A DNA stretch of 64,000 nucleotides from Buttiauxella massiliensis (lineage in GTDB: Bacteria; Pseudomonadota; Gammaproteobacteria; Enterobacterales; Enterobacteriaceae), in the NCBI RefSeq assembly GCF_902500225.1, contig NZ_LR722652.1:248001-312000 (forward strand), written 5' to 3'. A program made the translations under genes and the position numbers. Position 1 is the first letter of the stretch. Every line of letters starts with the position of its first letter. The notes under the pieces are model-generated. The model had not been told where the DNA came from, made no database searches, and worked only from the letters and a program-made list of their open reading frames with translations. Shown piece after piece: positions 36,466 to 45,736 of this stretch.

Positions 36466-37239
36466 TTAGTTACGGCCAGCCATCACGCCGCCATCGATAT
36501 CCCAAATCGCACCCGTTACCCAACCGGCTTTGTCAGACAGCAGGAAAGCCACAGTTTCAGCAATATCTCGCGGCGTACCCACACGATTAATAGGGTGGAA
36601 GCTATTGAAGCTGTCCATTACGCCGTGAACTTCTTCTTTCGGAATAAAGCCTTCGTAAATCGGCGTCTGCACTACCGCTGGCGATACCGCATTCACGCGG
36701 ATCCCGTTGCCGCCAAGCTCAATAGCCATGTTTTTGGTCAGTGCGTGCAGCCCGGCTTTCGCCATGGAATAAGCAGATGACGGTGTTGCTCCAATGGCCT
36801 GTTGCGCCCACATTGAACCGATATTCACGATTGAACCTTTGATTCCCGCCGCCAGCATGTTTTTCACCACATCACGGGTGATGAAGAACGTTGCACGGTT
36901 GATGCTCATATACATGTCGTAATCGGCTTCTTCATGCTCGGCAAAAGGTTTCGGGAAGAACACGCCAGCAGCATTCACCAACAGGTCGATATCACGGTGT
37001 TCAGCATTCACCACATCCATCACATGCTGCATGCCATCCGTCGTCATCAAATCAGCAATAACAGTGGAAACCTGACCCAGGGGAGCCAACGCAGCACGTG
37101 CTTCTTCCGCTTTTGCCTGGCGATTGCCTACCAGCACTACGCTGCCGCCCTGCTCCATAATCACGCGAGCGGTTTCCAGACCCATGCCGCTTGTGCCGCC
37201 AACAACCAAAAGTTTTTTACCTGCGAATACGTTGCTCAT
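36466..37239 (-). CDS. Short-chain dehydrogenase/reductase
   Basis: A 257-residue classical SDR: TGxxxGxG-type nucleotide motif as GGTSGMG (about residues 12-18), NAAG, catalytic Ser and YSMAK, and the C-terminal GxxxDIDGG. It oxidises or reduces an alcohol/ketone with NAD(P); the substrate is unknown. I chose the ATG at 37239 because GGAGAG lies upstream; an in-frame start at 37341 would run through the operator. It heads the SDR-OsmC pair and faces the LysR gene. Confidence 0.9.
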   Translation of the reverse strand: MSNVFAGKKLLVVGGTSGMGLETARVIMEQGGSVVLVGNRQAKAEEARAALAPLGQVSTVIADLMTTDGMQHVMDVVNAEHRDIDLLVNAAGVFFPKPFAEHEEADYDMYMSINRATFFITRDVVKNMLAAGIKGSIVNIGSMWAQQAIGATPSSAYSMAKAGLHALTKNMAIELGGNGIRVNAVSPAVVQTPIYEGFIPKEEVHGVMDSFNSFHPINRVGTPRDIAETVAFLLSDKAGWVTGAIWDIDGGVMAGRN

Positions 37240-37348
37240 GATTCTCTCCACAATAATTTCTATGTTAGTTGATACAAGGAGAAGCTCGTCTCCCTGTCGA
37301 TGTGCAAAGAATGCCAGTTCCTCTCGACTGTAACGAACCATAAGAACT

Positions 37349-37383
37349 ACACTAGTGAGATAGAAAAACTATCTCACTAGTGT
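37349..37383. promoter_or_regulatory. Perfect 15-bp inverted repeat, LysR operator candidate
   Basis: ACACTAGTGAGATAG-AAAAA-CTATCTCACTAGTGT lies 12 bp before the LysR start and 110 bp before the SDR start. Each arm contains its own 8-bp palindrome CACTAGTG. The layout suits binding by the divergent LysR protein to control both directions. Confidence 0.75.
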
Positions 37384-37394
37384 AAAGAGATCCG

Positions 37395-38303
37395 ATGCGC
37401 ATTCTGAACAGACTTAAATGGTTGCAGGCTTTTGAGGCGACCGCGCGCCACGGTAGCTTTACCGGTGCGGCGAATGAACTTGGTGTAACACCTGCTGCGG
37501 TAGGCCAGCTGGTACGGGCATTAGAGGAATGGGTTGGGCATCCACTTTTGACGCGTAGCCGCTCAGGCAATGAACGTTTATCGCTCATTAACGAAGCGCA
37601 GGATGCACTAGAAGACATTACGATTGGCCTGGACAAACTTGAAAGCGGGCTAAAAAAACTTCGCGGGCGTAAAGCTCGCTCGGTGCTGGTTGTTACAGCA
37701 TCGCAAGTACTGGTGATGAACTGGCTGATGCCACGACTTAATCGATTCTCAGAACACAATGATTCAATAGACGTACGTCTGGACGTGGCAGACCGGCTTA
37801 TTGATCTCAGCCATGGCGAAGCAGACATTGGTATCCGCTGCGGCACCGGTACCTGGAAAGATTTAGTAGCCGACTGGATGATGGACGAAGAAGTGGTAAT
37901 GATTTGCAGCCCTTCCACGCTTCCTGCCACGGGGGCCGCGAATGTGGAATGGTTATACCAACAAAAGCTGATTCAGGATGATACACCGCACCCTGGCGCC
38001 AACTTCCCGTCCTGGGAAAGCGTGCTGCAAAAAATGGGGCTCGAAGGCGTGCAGCAAACGCGTCTTCATATCAACTCCACCGCCACCGTTATACAGGCGG
38101 TGCTCAGTGGCAGGGGAGTCGCGCTAGTGCGCAAAGCACTGGTACAGCAGGATTTGGATATTGGCCGTCTGGTGCAGCTATTCCCGGAAAACCGTTGGCC
38201 GATTAACTGGTCTTATTATGTTGTTTGTTCAAAAACATCATTGAAACGCCCGGAAGTTCAGGCGTTTCATGATTGGATGTTGGAAGAAGTGAGAGTTAAG
38301 TAG
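37395..38303 (+). CDS. LysR-family regulator (GcvA-like)
   Basis: A 302-residue LysR protein: an N-terminal helix-turn-helix (LKWLQAFEATARHGSFTGAANELGVTPAAVGQLVRALE; about 6-45) and a substrate-binding domain ending near 295. The DNA-binding part resembles the GcvA/AmpR subgroup. Transcribed away from the SDR-OsmC operon, it probably controls that operon and itself through the palindrome at 37349-37383. The effector is unknown. Confidence 0.9.
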   Translation: MRILNRLKWLQAFEATARHGSFTGAANELGVTPAAVGQLVRALEEWVGHPLLTRSRSGNERLSLINEAQDALEDITIGLDKLESGLKKLRGRKARSVLVVTASQVLVMNWLMPRLNRFSEHNDSIDVRLDVADRLIDLSHGEADIGIRCGTGTWKDLVADWMMDEEVVMICSPSTLPATGAANVEWLYQQKLIQDDTPHPGANFPSWESVLQKMGLEGVQQTRLHINSTATVIQAVLSGRGVALVRKALVQQDLDIGRLVQLFPENRWPINWSYYVVCSKTSLKRPEVQAFHDWMLEEVRVK

Positions 38304-38352
38304 AAATTGGCTGCCTCTTCAGCCCTCTTTCACAGAAAATGAGCAGGGTGTT

Positions 38353-39678
38353 TTAGGCATTCGCCAGCTGTTTCGCCTTCTCTTCTTCTTCGCGTTGTTG
38401 CTGCTCGGTTTCCAGCATCTTCTTCTCGTAAACCTTGAAGAATGGATAGTAGATAGCCAGTGAAATAAAGAAGCAGACGAACACCAGCCCACAGGCGACC
38501 AGATTCCAGTTTGAGGTGATCAACGCCCCTAACGGAGCAGGGATGGTGAAAGGTGGTTTCACCATCATGCGTGGAATAATTCCGGTGATAGTAAACAGAT
38601 ACACCACTATGGTGTTTGCCATCGGCGCAAGAATAAAGGGAACAGCCAGAATCGGGTTCATCACTATTGGCGCGCCGAAAATCATCGGTTCGTTGATGTT
38701 AAACAGCCCCGGAATAAAGGAGAGTTTCCCCAACGATTTCAAATAAGCAGCTTTAGAACGGATAAACAGCACAACTAGCGCAAGCGTCGAGCCAGTACCG
38801 CCCATCTGCGCATACCACTGGAAGAACTGCTCAGTGAAAATATTTGGCAGCTCGTAAGCGCTGGTTCCCGCCTGGAACATCTCCATATTCTGCACAATCG
38901 CCTGATCCCAAAGCGGGCGAATCAGTGGCCCCATTACCGCATGGCCATGAATACCGAATACCCAGAACAGGTCGATAAAGAACTGCGTAACAATGCCGCC
39001 AAACAGGTTCGTACCGGTCATAAACCCTTTGAGCGGCATGATGATGTAACTGATGATGGCGTTAATATCGATATTCAAAAAGTGACGCGGGATCCAGAAG
39101 ATCAACACTACCGCGAGTGTCGGGAATAGCGCTGAAAACGAACTCGCCACCACTGGCGGTACGCCCTCTGGCATTTTGATTTCAATATTTCTGACTTTAA
39201 TAAAACGGTAAATCTCGATAGCAATCAGTGAGGAAATAATCGCGCCAAACAGCCCCTGAGAACTTAGCGACGTAATGGGAATATAACGCCCGGAGACCGC
39301 GTCTCCGGCAACGGTAATGCCTTCTTTGATATTGACGGGCACAATCATCAGCAAAGTCGCCAGCATCGCCAACAGCCCGCTGGTAATATCGTTAAGCTTG
39401 TAACTTTTACCGAGGAACGAACCGATAGTAAAAGCGGCATACAGCGACATTAATCCCACGGTAAAACGGAACGGCACATCCAGCATATCGCGATATGGCG
39501 CGATAAAATCCATATAACCTTTAATCGGGATATTGAGCAAAATAACGAAGAATGACCCGACAATAGTCAGCGGTAAAATTGAGATAAGACCATTACGGAT
39601 TGCCTGCATATGCCGCTGGTTGCCAATCGCATTTGCCACCGGCAGCATTTTTTCAGCCAGTCGTTCAAAGTAAGACAT
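38353..39678 (-). CDS. PTS IIC, lactose/cellobiose family
   Basis: A 441-residue membrane component of the Lac family (ChbC/CelB type) with about eight to ten helices and the substrate-site segment NEPMIFGAPIVMNP. It imports and, with IIB, phosphorylates a beta-glucoside or diglucoside. Its start overlaps the stop of the 6-phospho-beta-glucosidase gene by one base. No IIA gene is linked, so the phosphate must come from a IIA encoded elsewhere. Confidence 0.92.
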   Translation of the reverse strand: MSYFERLAEKMLPVANAIGNQRHMQAIRNGLISILPLTIVGSFFVILLNIPIKGYMDFIAPYRDMLDVPFRFTVGLMSLYAAFTIGSFLGKSYKLNDITSGLLAMLATLLMIVPVNIKEGITVAGDAVSGRYIPITSLSSQGLFGAIISSLIAIEIYRFIKVRNIEIKMPEGVPPVVASSFSALFPTLAVVLIFWIPRHFLNIDINAIISYIIMPLKGFMTGTNLFGGIVTQFFIDLFWVFGIHGHAVMGPLIRPLWDQAIVQNMEMFQAGTSAYELPNIFTEQFFQWYAQMGGTGSTLALVVLFIRSKAAYLKSLGKLSFIPGLFNINEPMIFGAPIVMNPILAVPFILAPMANTIVVYLFTITGIIPRMMVKPPFTIPAPLGALITSNWNLVACGLVFVCFFISLAIYYPFFKVYEKKMLETEQQQREEEEKAKQLANA

Positions 39679-41069
39679 TATTCCGCCTCCTCGAATCCGT
39701 TGTTTTCAATCACAGCCTTGAACCACAGGCCTGATTTTTTAAGCGAACGCTGCTGAGTCTCTAAATCCAGACGATAAAAACCGTAGCGATTTTTATAAGC
39801 GTTTTGCCATGACCAACAGTCGATAAACGTCCACATGTGATAACCCAGACAATTGCTGCCATCAGCCATCGCCTGATGCAAATAACTCAGATGTTCTTTG
39901 AGAAACTCAATGCGGTAATCATCCTGTACCTGACCATTCACCATGAACTGTTCTTCGTCAGAAATACCTATCCCGTTTTCCGAGACAAACCATGGCAAAT
40001 TGCCGTAACGGTCTTTAACCACCATCGCGATGTCATAAAGTGCCGCAGGATAAATCTCAATGCCGCGCGAGGTATTCATTCTGCGTCCCGGCATAATATA
40101 TTCTTCAAAAAAGCGTTCTGGCACAAAACCATGCGGCTCTTCGAGCAGGGTTTCACGCGCTTTAACACGGCGCGGACGATAATAATTTATCCCCAGTAAA
40201 TCGATACGCGTGTTGGCAATAAGCTCGCAATCACCAGGCTGAATGACCGGCAATTGGTCGTGCTCTTTCAAAAGGGCGATCAGTTCATCCGGGTAGCGCC
40301 CAAGCAAAATCGGCTCGTTAATACTACGGGTATAAAACAGATCGGCCATTTCTGCGGCGTGTAAGTCCTCCGGCGTATCGCTGCGCGGGTAAACCGGAAT
40401 AACATCCATAATGATGCCAATCTGCCCGGCAATATTGAGCTCGCGCCAGGCGGCAACCGCTTTGCAATGCGCCAAAACAATATGATGGAGTACTTGCGCA
40501 GCGCGGCGGAAACTGGTCACGTAAGGATAATGGCGAGGATGTAAATAGCCGGCTTCAGCAGGAATTAATGGTTCGTTAAAGGTGAACCAGTAGCGCACCC
40601 GGTCGCCAAAAAGCTCGTAACAAATCCGCGCGTAGCGGGCAAACGCATCCACAACTTCACGGTTTTCAAAGCCGCCTTTTTCCTGAAGTGCCATTGGCAT
40701 ATCGAAGTGATAAAGGTTAATAAACGGCTCGATGCCCTGAGCATTGAGCTCATCAATCACTGCGTTATAAAAATCGACTGCCTGAGGATTAATTTCCCCA
40801 TCGCCATCAGGAATAAGGCGTGACCAGGAAATTGAGGTACGAAATGAATTCAGACCAATATCTTTGGCGCGTTGAATGTCTTCCCGATAGTTCTGGTAAA
40901 ACGTTGAGGTATCGTCAGCCGTTACGCCACCGAAGAAGCGTTCGTTAAAATGATGTGAGGCATAATCCCAAATATTTTCGCCTTTGCCATCTCCGGCCTG
41001 GTGCCCTTCGGATTGTGTTGCGCTGGTTGCTGTACCCCACCAGAAATTCTCAGGAAAACGATATTTCAT
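39678..41069 (-). CDS. GH1 6-phospho-beta-glucosidase
   Basis: A 463-residue glycoside hydrolase family 1 enzyme. The acid/base glutamate is in FTFNEP and the nucleophile in SENG. Residues binding the sugar phosphate in the C-terminal part (KNRYGFY) point to a 6-phospho-glycosidase. It splits the phosphorylated disaccharide delivered by the PTS into glucose 6-phosphate and an aglycone or sugar. It lies between the IIB and IIC genes, 9 bp after IIB. Confidence 0.92.
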   Translation of the reverse strand: MKYRFPENFWWGTATSATQSEGHQAGDGKGENIWDYASHHFNERFFGGVTADDTSTFYQNYREDIQRAKDIGLNSFRTSISWSRLIPDGDGEINPQAVDFYNAVIDELNAQGIEPFINLYHFDMPMALQEKGGFENREVVDAFARYARICYELFGDRVRYWFTFNEPLIPAEAGYLHPRHYPYVTSFRRAAQVLHHIVLAHCKAVAAWRELNIAGQIGIIMDVIPVYPRSDTPEDLHAAEMADLFYTRSINEPILLGRYPDELIALLKEHDQLPVIQPGDCELIANTRIDLLGINYYRPRRVKARETLLEEPHGFVPERFFEEYIMPGRRMNTSRGIEIYPAALYDIAMVVKDRYGNLPWFVSENGIGISDEEQFMVNGQVQDDYRIEFLKEHLSYLHQAMADGSNCLGYHMWTFIDCWSWQNAYKNRYGFYRLDLETQQRSLKKSGLWFKAVIENNGFEEAE

Positions 41070-41078
41070 GACCCATCC

Positions 41079-41393
41079 TTATTGTGCATTTTTTAATAAA
41101 GACAGGGCCTGATCCAGCACCTTATCGCCCTGCATTGAGCCGTACAGCATCATATCGATCGCCGCCACTGGCACGCCGTGTGGCGCGGCTGCGCTGGATA
41201 TACTCTGTAGCTGGAATTTCACCTGTGGCCCAAGCAAAATGACATCAGCGTCCGTGATGATTTGGTCAAAATCTGACACCGGCACCGCCGTAATTTCTAC
41301 TTCAATATTGCGGCTGGTAGCGGACTGTTTCATTCTTTCCACTAACATACTGGTGGACATTCCAGCAGCGCAGCATAAAAAGATCTTTTTCAT
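41079..41393 (-). CDS. PTS IIB, lactose/cellobiose family
   Basis: A 104-residue IIB protein with the phospho-cysteine motif CxxGMST (Cys8), similar to ChbB. It passes phosphate from a IIA protein to the sugar in IIC. I chose the ATG at 41393; a GTG codon directly before it is in frame. It is the first gene of the IIB-bgl-IIC operon. A 13-bp palindrome of LacI-operator type lies 273 bp upstream. Confidence 0.9.
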   Translation of the reverse strand: MKKIFLCCAAGMSTSMLVERMKQSATSRNIEVEITAVPVSDFDQIITDADVILLGPQVKFQLQSISSAAAPHGVPVAAIDMMLYGSMQGDKVLDQALSLLKNAQ

Positions 41394-41725
41394 CACATCT
41401 CCCTGGTGTAATAAGCACGATTACCCGCAGCATGCGGCAAAATATATTCTGAGGAGTGTGGGAAAAAGCAGCAAGTGAGGCGCAACACAGAATTGGTTTT
41501 ATTGTCTGGTACTTTTGCAGTGTTTGATGACAAAAGGCATAAATTAGTTATTACAAACAGAAGGATAGCACTGTTACTTTTCAGAAAATCATTGAAATTT
41601 AATATCTAAATTTGCGACATAATAAGAAAAACTTCTACGTTTAGATATATTTCAAAACCAGTGTAAACGCTGCGTTTAAAGCATATTTTTTTCATCAGCA
41701 GCCTCACACCGGAATATTAAGATCT
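41394..41725. other. Intergenic region upstream of the PTS operon
   Basis: 332 bp without a credible gene. It holds the PTS promoter (minus strand) and the end of the yjcZ transcript, plus the operator-like palindrome at 41666-41678. Confidence 0.5.
41666..41678. promoter_or_regulatory. LacI-type operator candidate
   Basis: AAACGC-T-GCGTTT, an odd-spaced palindrome with the central CG-like core common in LacI/GalR-family sites. No LacI-type gene is linked, so the regulator would be elsewhere. It also lies close to the yjcZ 3' end. Confidence 0.4.
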
Positions 41726-42619
41726 TTATTTGGCAAATCCACCATCAATAAAGACTTCATCCACCATTGCACTTCCCAGACGCATTGCGGAACAAATACG
41801 TGGCATACCAAGTGAAACGCCCTGGTGTGTTTGGGTAGTTGCAAAACTCACGGGCTGATGCTCACTGTCACAATCGTCGCCAAACCACGCCAGAGCTTCT
41901 TTGCTTTCCATCATTCCAGCCGTCGAAGGAAACATCAGCCACTCATAGTAGTAATGGCGCGTGCGGGCTGAAGCATTCACATCGCTGGCGAGTTGGCTGA
42001 TTGCCAGCGCGCGAGCTTGCTCAATTAATTCTGTGGCCTGCGATAAACGGCCAAAGCGCAGCGCGTCACCAAACGCGCCCCAGTACAGCTCCTGCAACGC
42101 GACATAGCAGCGACCAGCGGGAGAAAAGGTAAAATAATGCCCAGCCTGCCAGCGTGCAAAAACTTGCTCGCAATGTACGAAGCCCAGATGAGTGAGGTCG
42201 GTGCCCTGTAATTGTGTTTCCAGATTACTGACACGCTGCGCCAGTTGCTGCTGAACCTGAATGAGCTGCTTGCGGGCTTCTGAGGTGTCATTGGTCACCC
42301 GTGCCGAAGTTAACGCCATGGCACAGATGCTTTCATATACTTTCTCAATTGCGAGGTGCTTCTTCGCCACCCGCTGGCAAAGATGCCCAAGCATCGCCAG
42401 CATCACTTCAGGTTTTTCAAGCAGAGCCTCATCCACTGCCCACTTTTGCAACTGGCTCTGGCCAATAAACTCCCCGGTCAGCCTCTGGTAATACGCTTTG
42501 CTTTGCTGAGAACGCCACGGTTCACGAGAGATACCGCTGTTTCTGGCAAAATCGACGACAAACTTCTCTGCAACACACTCCAAAGCGCGAGTTTGAGTTC
42601 CTGGTAATACACTGCTCAT
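41726..42619 (-). CDS. yjcZ: YjcZ-like protein
   Basis: A 297-residue protein of mostly helical, soluble character. I assign yjcZ from position: it directly follows crfC, overlapping by 4 bp, as in E. coli between proP and the phn region. No catalytic motif or signal peptide is visible. A role linked to CrfC is likely from the coupled overlap, but the function is unknown. Confidence 0.82.
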   Translation of the reverse strand: MSSVLPGTQTRALECVAEKFVVDFARNSGISREPWRSQQSKAYYQRLTGEFIGQSQLQKWAVDEALLEKPEVMLAMLGHLCQRVAKKHLAIEKVYESICAMALTSARVTNDTSEARKQLIQVQQQLAQRVSNLETQLQGTDLTHLGFVHCEQVFARWQAGHYFTFSPAGRCYVALQELYWGAFGDALRFGRLSQATELIEQARALAISQLASDVNASARTRHYYYEWLMFPSTAGMMESKEALAWFGDDCDSEHQPVSFATTQTHQGVSLGMPRICSAMRLGSAMVDEVFIDGGFAK

Positions 42620-44982
42620 TGCTGTTCTACCGTAAAAAGCGTCTGAATATCATCCCGCAACAGGCGGGTGTCCTCATGGATGTAACGTGTGATTCTTACG
42701 CACTGCTGAAGCTGTTGGCGCAAAGCGGTCACCGCTTCTTCATTTTGCTGGCGCACCACCAGGCTTTGTTGCAGGTTAAGACGTATCGCTTCCAGTGCCT
42801 GGGAAAAATCAACAAAGAACGCCGCCATTCCTTCAGTCACAGACATTTCAATTTGCGCGGCCATATTCTGATTAAGCTGCAACAGGAAATCGCTGACGTG
42901 TTGACACAGTTTGCGTTGTACATCAGCTAAAGAAATGACGTAGCGACTTTGCATCACGGTATATCCTTCCCAGCCCCAATCCTCGCTATTAAGCCAGCGC
43001 GCAACCGTTCCACGCATCCCGGCCTGGCGTCGCAGTTGGGAGACAGGAATATCCTGCTCTTCAATGAGTTGATTAAATGCCTGATTAGCATTGAAGTTTA
43101 ATAAGCCAACATGAAATACCGGCAGACTGATATTGGTTCTAAATCCTGCTTGCGCTAACCCTTGTGCAACACGAGCCTCTATCGGTTTTAGGGTGTTACG
43201 CAGCGTATCTGCCAGTTCAACTTCCAGATAACTAAAAAGATGGGTTAACTCTTCAGTCATCTTTTCCTGCGCGGCGGTCAGGATGATTTCGCATGAAGCG
43301 CGGATCCTGTGCAGCGCAATCTGTGCCGATTCTTCATCGTCAAAACTGAGCGTTTCATTGCGCGCATCAAAGTCATTACCGCGCTGAGTCCCAAACGACA
43401 AAGCCTGCCGCTGGAGCTTTTCAGGTACTATTCCATGCTGAAAATAGTTCTGAATATTGTCATTAATCTGCTGTTCATAACGGCGAATAAAATCACTCAT
43501 CGCTTCAACAGCCAGCTTAGTATTGCTCTGCGCAACGACGTTTGCGGCTTTCTGACTGGAAGCAGCAAGATTCATGTCATCTTCAAGGGCTGCGATATTC
43601 TGCTGCAGTTGCTGGCTGGCAATATGTAGGCCCTGGCAGCGGAAATTCAGGTAATCCTCCGCACCCTGCGTGTAATTCAGTAATTTCTGGCAGGCAGAAC
43701 GCAATGCGTACATTGAAGCATTGGCATGTGCCGCATGAAGCACCGTGTGAATAGGCTCAGCAAACTGCGAGTCCTCCCACAACAGCTCAGCCGCCTGGCG
43801 CAAAGCGCCCGCATCGGCCAAATCCTCACTTTGCCAGCGGCGGCCCAGTGCAATATCAGCAAAATCCTGCACCCAACGCTGCTCATTCGGGTCCGGTAAC
43901 TTGCCGTGCAATGCCAATTCATGGCGCGCACGATTAGCCAGATATCCCCACATCGATGACACAGGGAAGACATGGTGAGGCTCAATCGTTCCTTTCATGA
44001 GCGTGCCAGAAATTAACGCTTTAACCTGTTCTGCATCGTCACCATTTCTGTCTTTCTGGTCGAATTTATTCACCAGCGCATAGAGCGGGACAGATGACCC
44101 GGTGCCCAATATCGCTTTACGTACATCTTCGTCAGAAACGGATTTTAATTGGGTGTAATCCAATACTGCCAACACAGCAGAAGCCTGCGACAGCTGCTCC
44201 TGAAGCATTTTTTGTAGATGCGGCTGCCCGGCTTCGTTTGGCCCCGGAGTATCCAGTAATGTCAGTTGCCCATAGGCTTCATCCATTCCTGCTAAATGGA
44301 CAAACTCCACTTCAATAACAGGAACATGCTCAATTGCGGCATAGGCCTTAAATGGAAAAGCCACATCCAGTGCTTTCGATAAACGCACTAAATCATTAAG
44401 GCTTTTCAGGCAATGGAAAATAGGTTGGGCACCAAGATAATGCTTAGCGAAAGATTCCCCTTGGGAAATACGGGTTAATAATCCCGTCATATCCCGATCA
44501 ATTTCCAGGTGCTTTGACAGCGTTTCACGATCGGTTTGTTGCAAACGAATTTGCAATGTATTCATAAGCTGTTCGATGGGTTGAACATAGGGAAAATGCA
44601 GCACAGGTTCACGCTGGCCCGGGGTGTGACGAATGAGTGTCGGTAATGCTGTCATAGGGCGATTACGGTTAGGTAATACCTCAGTCCCAATAATGGCATT
44701 AATGGTGGTCGATTTTCCCGCTTTTACTGTTCCGACAATCGCTAATACCATTTCATGCTGAGTTATTTTGCGTAACTCATTTTGCAGCATTGCCTGCTGC
44801 GCCTGGATGCTGCGTGGGCTAAATTTCGCAGGGACGGCCCCTCCAGCTTGGGACTGCCCAAAATAATTAACGTCATGCTGTGTAGTAAAAGAAACTGTTT
44901 TTAGTGTATTCAGATTTTGCAGGGCGAGTTGTAATAACCGCTCCGTTTCCTGACTTAACTCAAATATTGCTTGTGTGTGCAT
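42616..44982 (-). CDS. crfC: CrfC dynamin-like clamp-binding GTPase
   Basis: A 788-residue dynamin-family GTPase: P-loop GTVKAGKST (84-92), G3 in DTPGPNE, and G4 in NKFDQKD. The C-terminal half is long, helical and heptad-rich. E. coli CrfC (YjdA, 742 residues from memory) binds the DNA polymerase clamp and helps sister-replisome cohesion and chromosome partition. It is about 45 residues longer here. It is divergent from yjdM across 383 bp and followed by yjcZ with overlap. Confidence 0.92.
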   Translation of the reverse strand: MHTQAIFELSQETERLLQLALQNLNTLKTVSFTTQHDVNYFGQSQAGGAVPAKFSPRSIQAQQAMLQNELRKITQHEMVLAIVGTVKAGKSTTINAIIGTEVLPNRNRPMTALPTLIRHTPGQREPVLHFPYVQPIEQLMNTLQIRLQQTDRETLSKHLEIDRDMTGLLTRISQGESFAKHYLGAQPIFHCLKSLNDLVRLSKALDVAFPFKAYAAIEHVPVIEVEFVHLAGMDEAYGQLTLLDTPGPNEAGQPHLQKMLQEQLSQASAVLAVLDYTQLKSVSDEDVRKAILGTGSSVPLYALVNKFDQKDRNGDDAEQVKALISGTLMKGTIEPHHVFPVSSMWGYLANRARHELALHGKLPDPNEQRWVQDFADIALGRRWQSEDLADAGALRQAAELLWEDSQFAEPIHTVLHAAHANASMYALRSACQKLLNYTQGAEDYLNFRCQGLHIASQQLQQNIAALEDDMNLAASSQKAANVVAQSNTKLAVEAMSDFIRRYEQQINDNIQNYFQHGIVPEKLQRQALSFGTQRGNDFDARNETLSFDDEESAQIALHRIRASCEIILTAAQEKMTEELTHLFSYLEVELADTLRNTLKPIEARVAQGLAQAGFRTNISLPVFHVGLLNFNANQAFNQLIEEQDIPVSQLRRQAGMRGTVARWLNSEDWGWEGYTVMQSRYVISLADVQRKLCQHVSDFLLQLNQNMAAQIEMSVTEGMAAFFVDFSQALEAIRLNLQQSLVVRQQNEEAVTALRQQLQQCVRITRYIHEDTRLLRDDIQTLFTVEQQ

Positions 44983-45365
44983 AAAAAATCCTTACTTAAA
45001 TCAAATTATCCGGATTTTTAAAAACCTTTATATTTTTTGTGCCTATTCAGTACCGGAAATTATAATTACGCGCAGAAATCATTTATTCGACAATATTATA
45101 ATCAGGCTTATTTTTTCATAGCGTGAGTTTCTGGTTAAATAACCAGAAAGAAAGACCATAGCGTATTTTTATAAACTTATTCTGTATTTTCGTCGCGAAT
45201 TTGGCAATTGATTAACGTTTTAAAATAGCATTTTCTTATTACGATATTCTGGCTGGCACAAGGCATAGCGGCAATCGTCCCCACAAAAGTAGGGTTTTAA
45301 TGTATAATCACGCCACTTTTGGCGGGAAACCGCAATTTTTAAATCTTATTTTTGAGGATATGACG
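44983..45365. other. Divergent crfC-yjdM intergenic region
   Basis: 383 bp, AT-rich in its first half. No gene or clear hairpin is seen apart from the probable yjdM promoter. The crfC promoter should lie near 45000-45100 on the minus strand. Confidence 0.5.
45280..45308 (+). promoter_or_regulatory. Probable yjdM promoter
   Basis: A consensus -10 TATAAT at 45303-45308 with a weak -35 (CCCACA, 17-bp spacing). This predicts a leader of about 50 nt before the yjdM start at 45366. Confidence 0.5.
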
Positions 45366-45701
45366 ATGACACTCCCTCATTGCCCTAAATGCAATTCCGA
45401 GTACACCTACGAAGACAACGGTATGTTTATCTGCCCAGAATGTGCACATGAATGGAATGATGCCGAACCTGCTGCAGACAACGATCAACTGGTTGTTAAA
45501 GATGCCAACGGCAACCTGTTAGTTGACGGTGATAACGTCACTGTAATTAAAGATCTGAAGGTTAAAGGCAGCTCTTCAATGTTGAAGATTGGTACTAAAG
45601 TTAAAGGTATCCGTCTGGTTGAAGGCGACCATAACATCGATTGTAAAATTGATGGTTTTGGGCAAATGAAGTTGAAGTCTGAGTTTGTTAAGAAGAACTA
45701 G
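45366..45701 (+). CDS. yjdM: YjdM (PhnA) zinc-ribbon protein
   Basis: A 111-residue protein nearly identical to E. coli YjdM. Two CxxC pairs (Cys6/9 and Cys23/26) make an N-terminal zinc ribbon, followed by a KOW-like beta domain. Despite the old name PhnA it is not needed for phosphonate use, and its function is unsettled. I chose the ATG at 45366 by homology; ATGs at 45360 and 45300 are in frame upstream. AGGAT precedes it. Confidence 0.95.
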   Translation: MTLPHCPKCNSEYTYEDNGMFICPECAHEWNDAEPAADNDQLVVKDANGNLLVDGDNVTVIKDLKVKGSSSMLKIGTKVKGIRLVEGDHNIDCKIDGFGQMKLKSEFVKKN

Positions 45702-45736
45702 GTTCGTTCGCCATTGCTGTAATTGCTATGCAAGTA

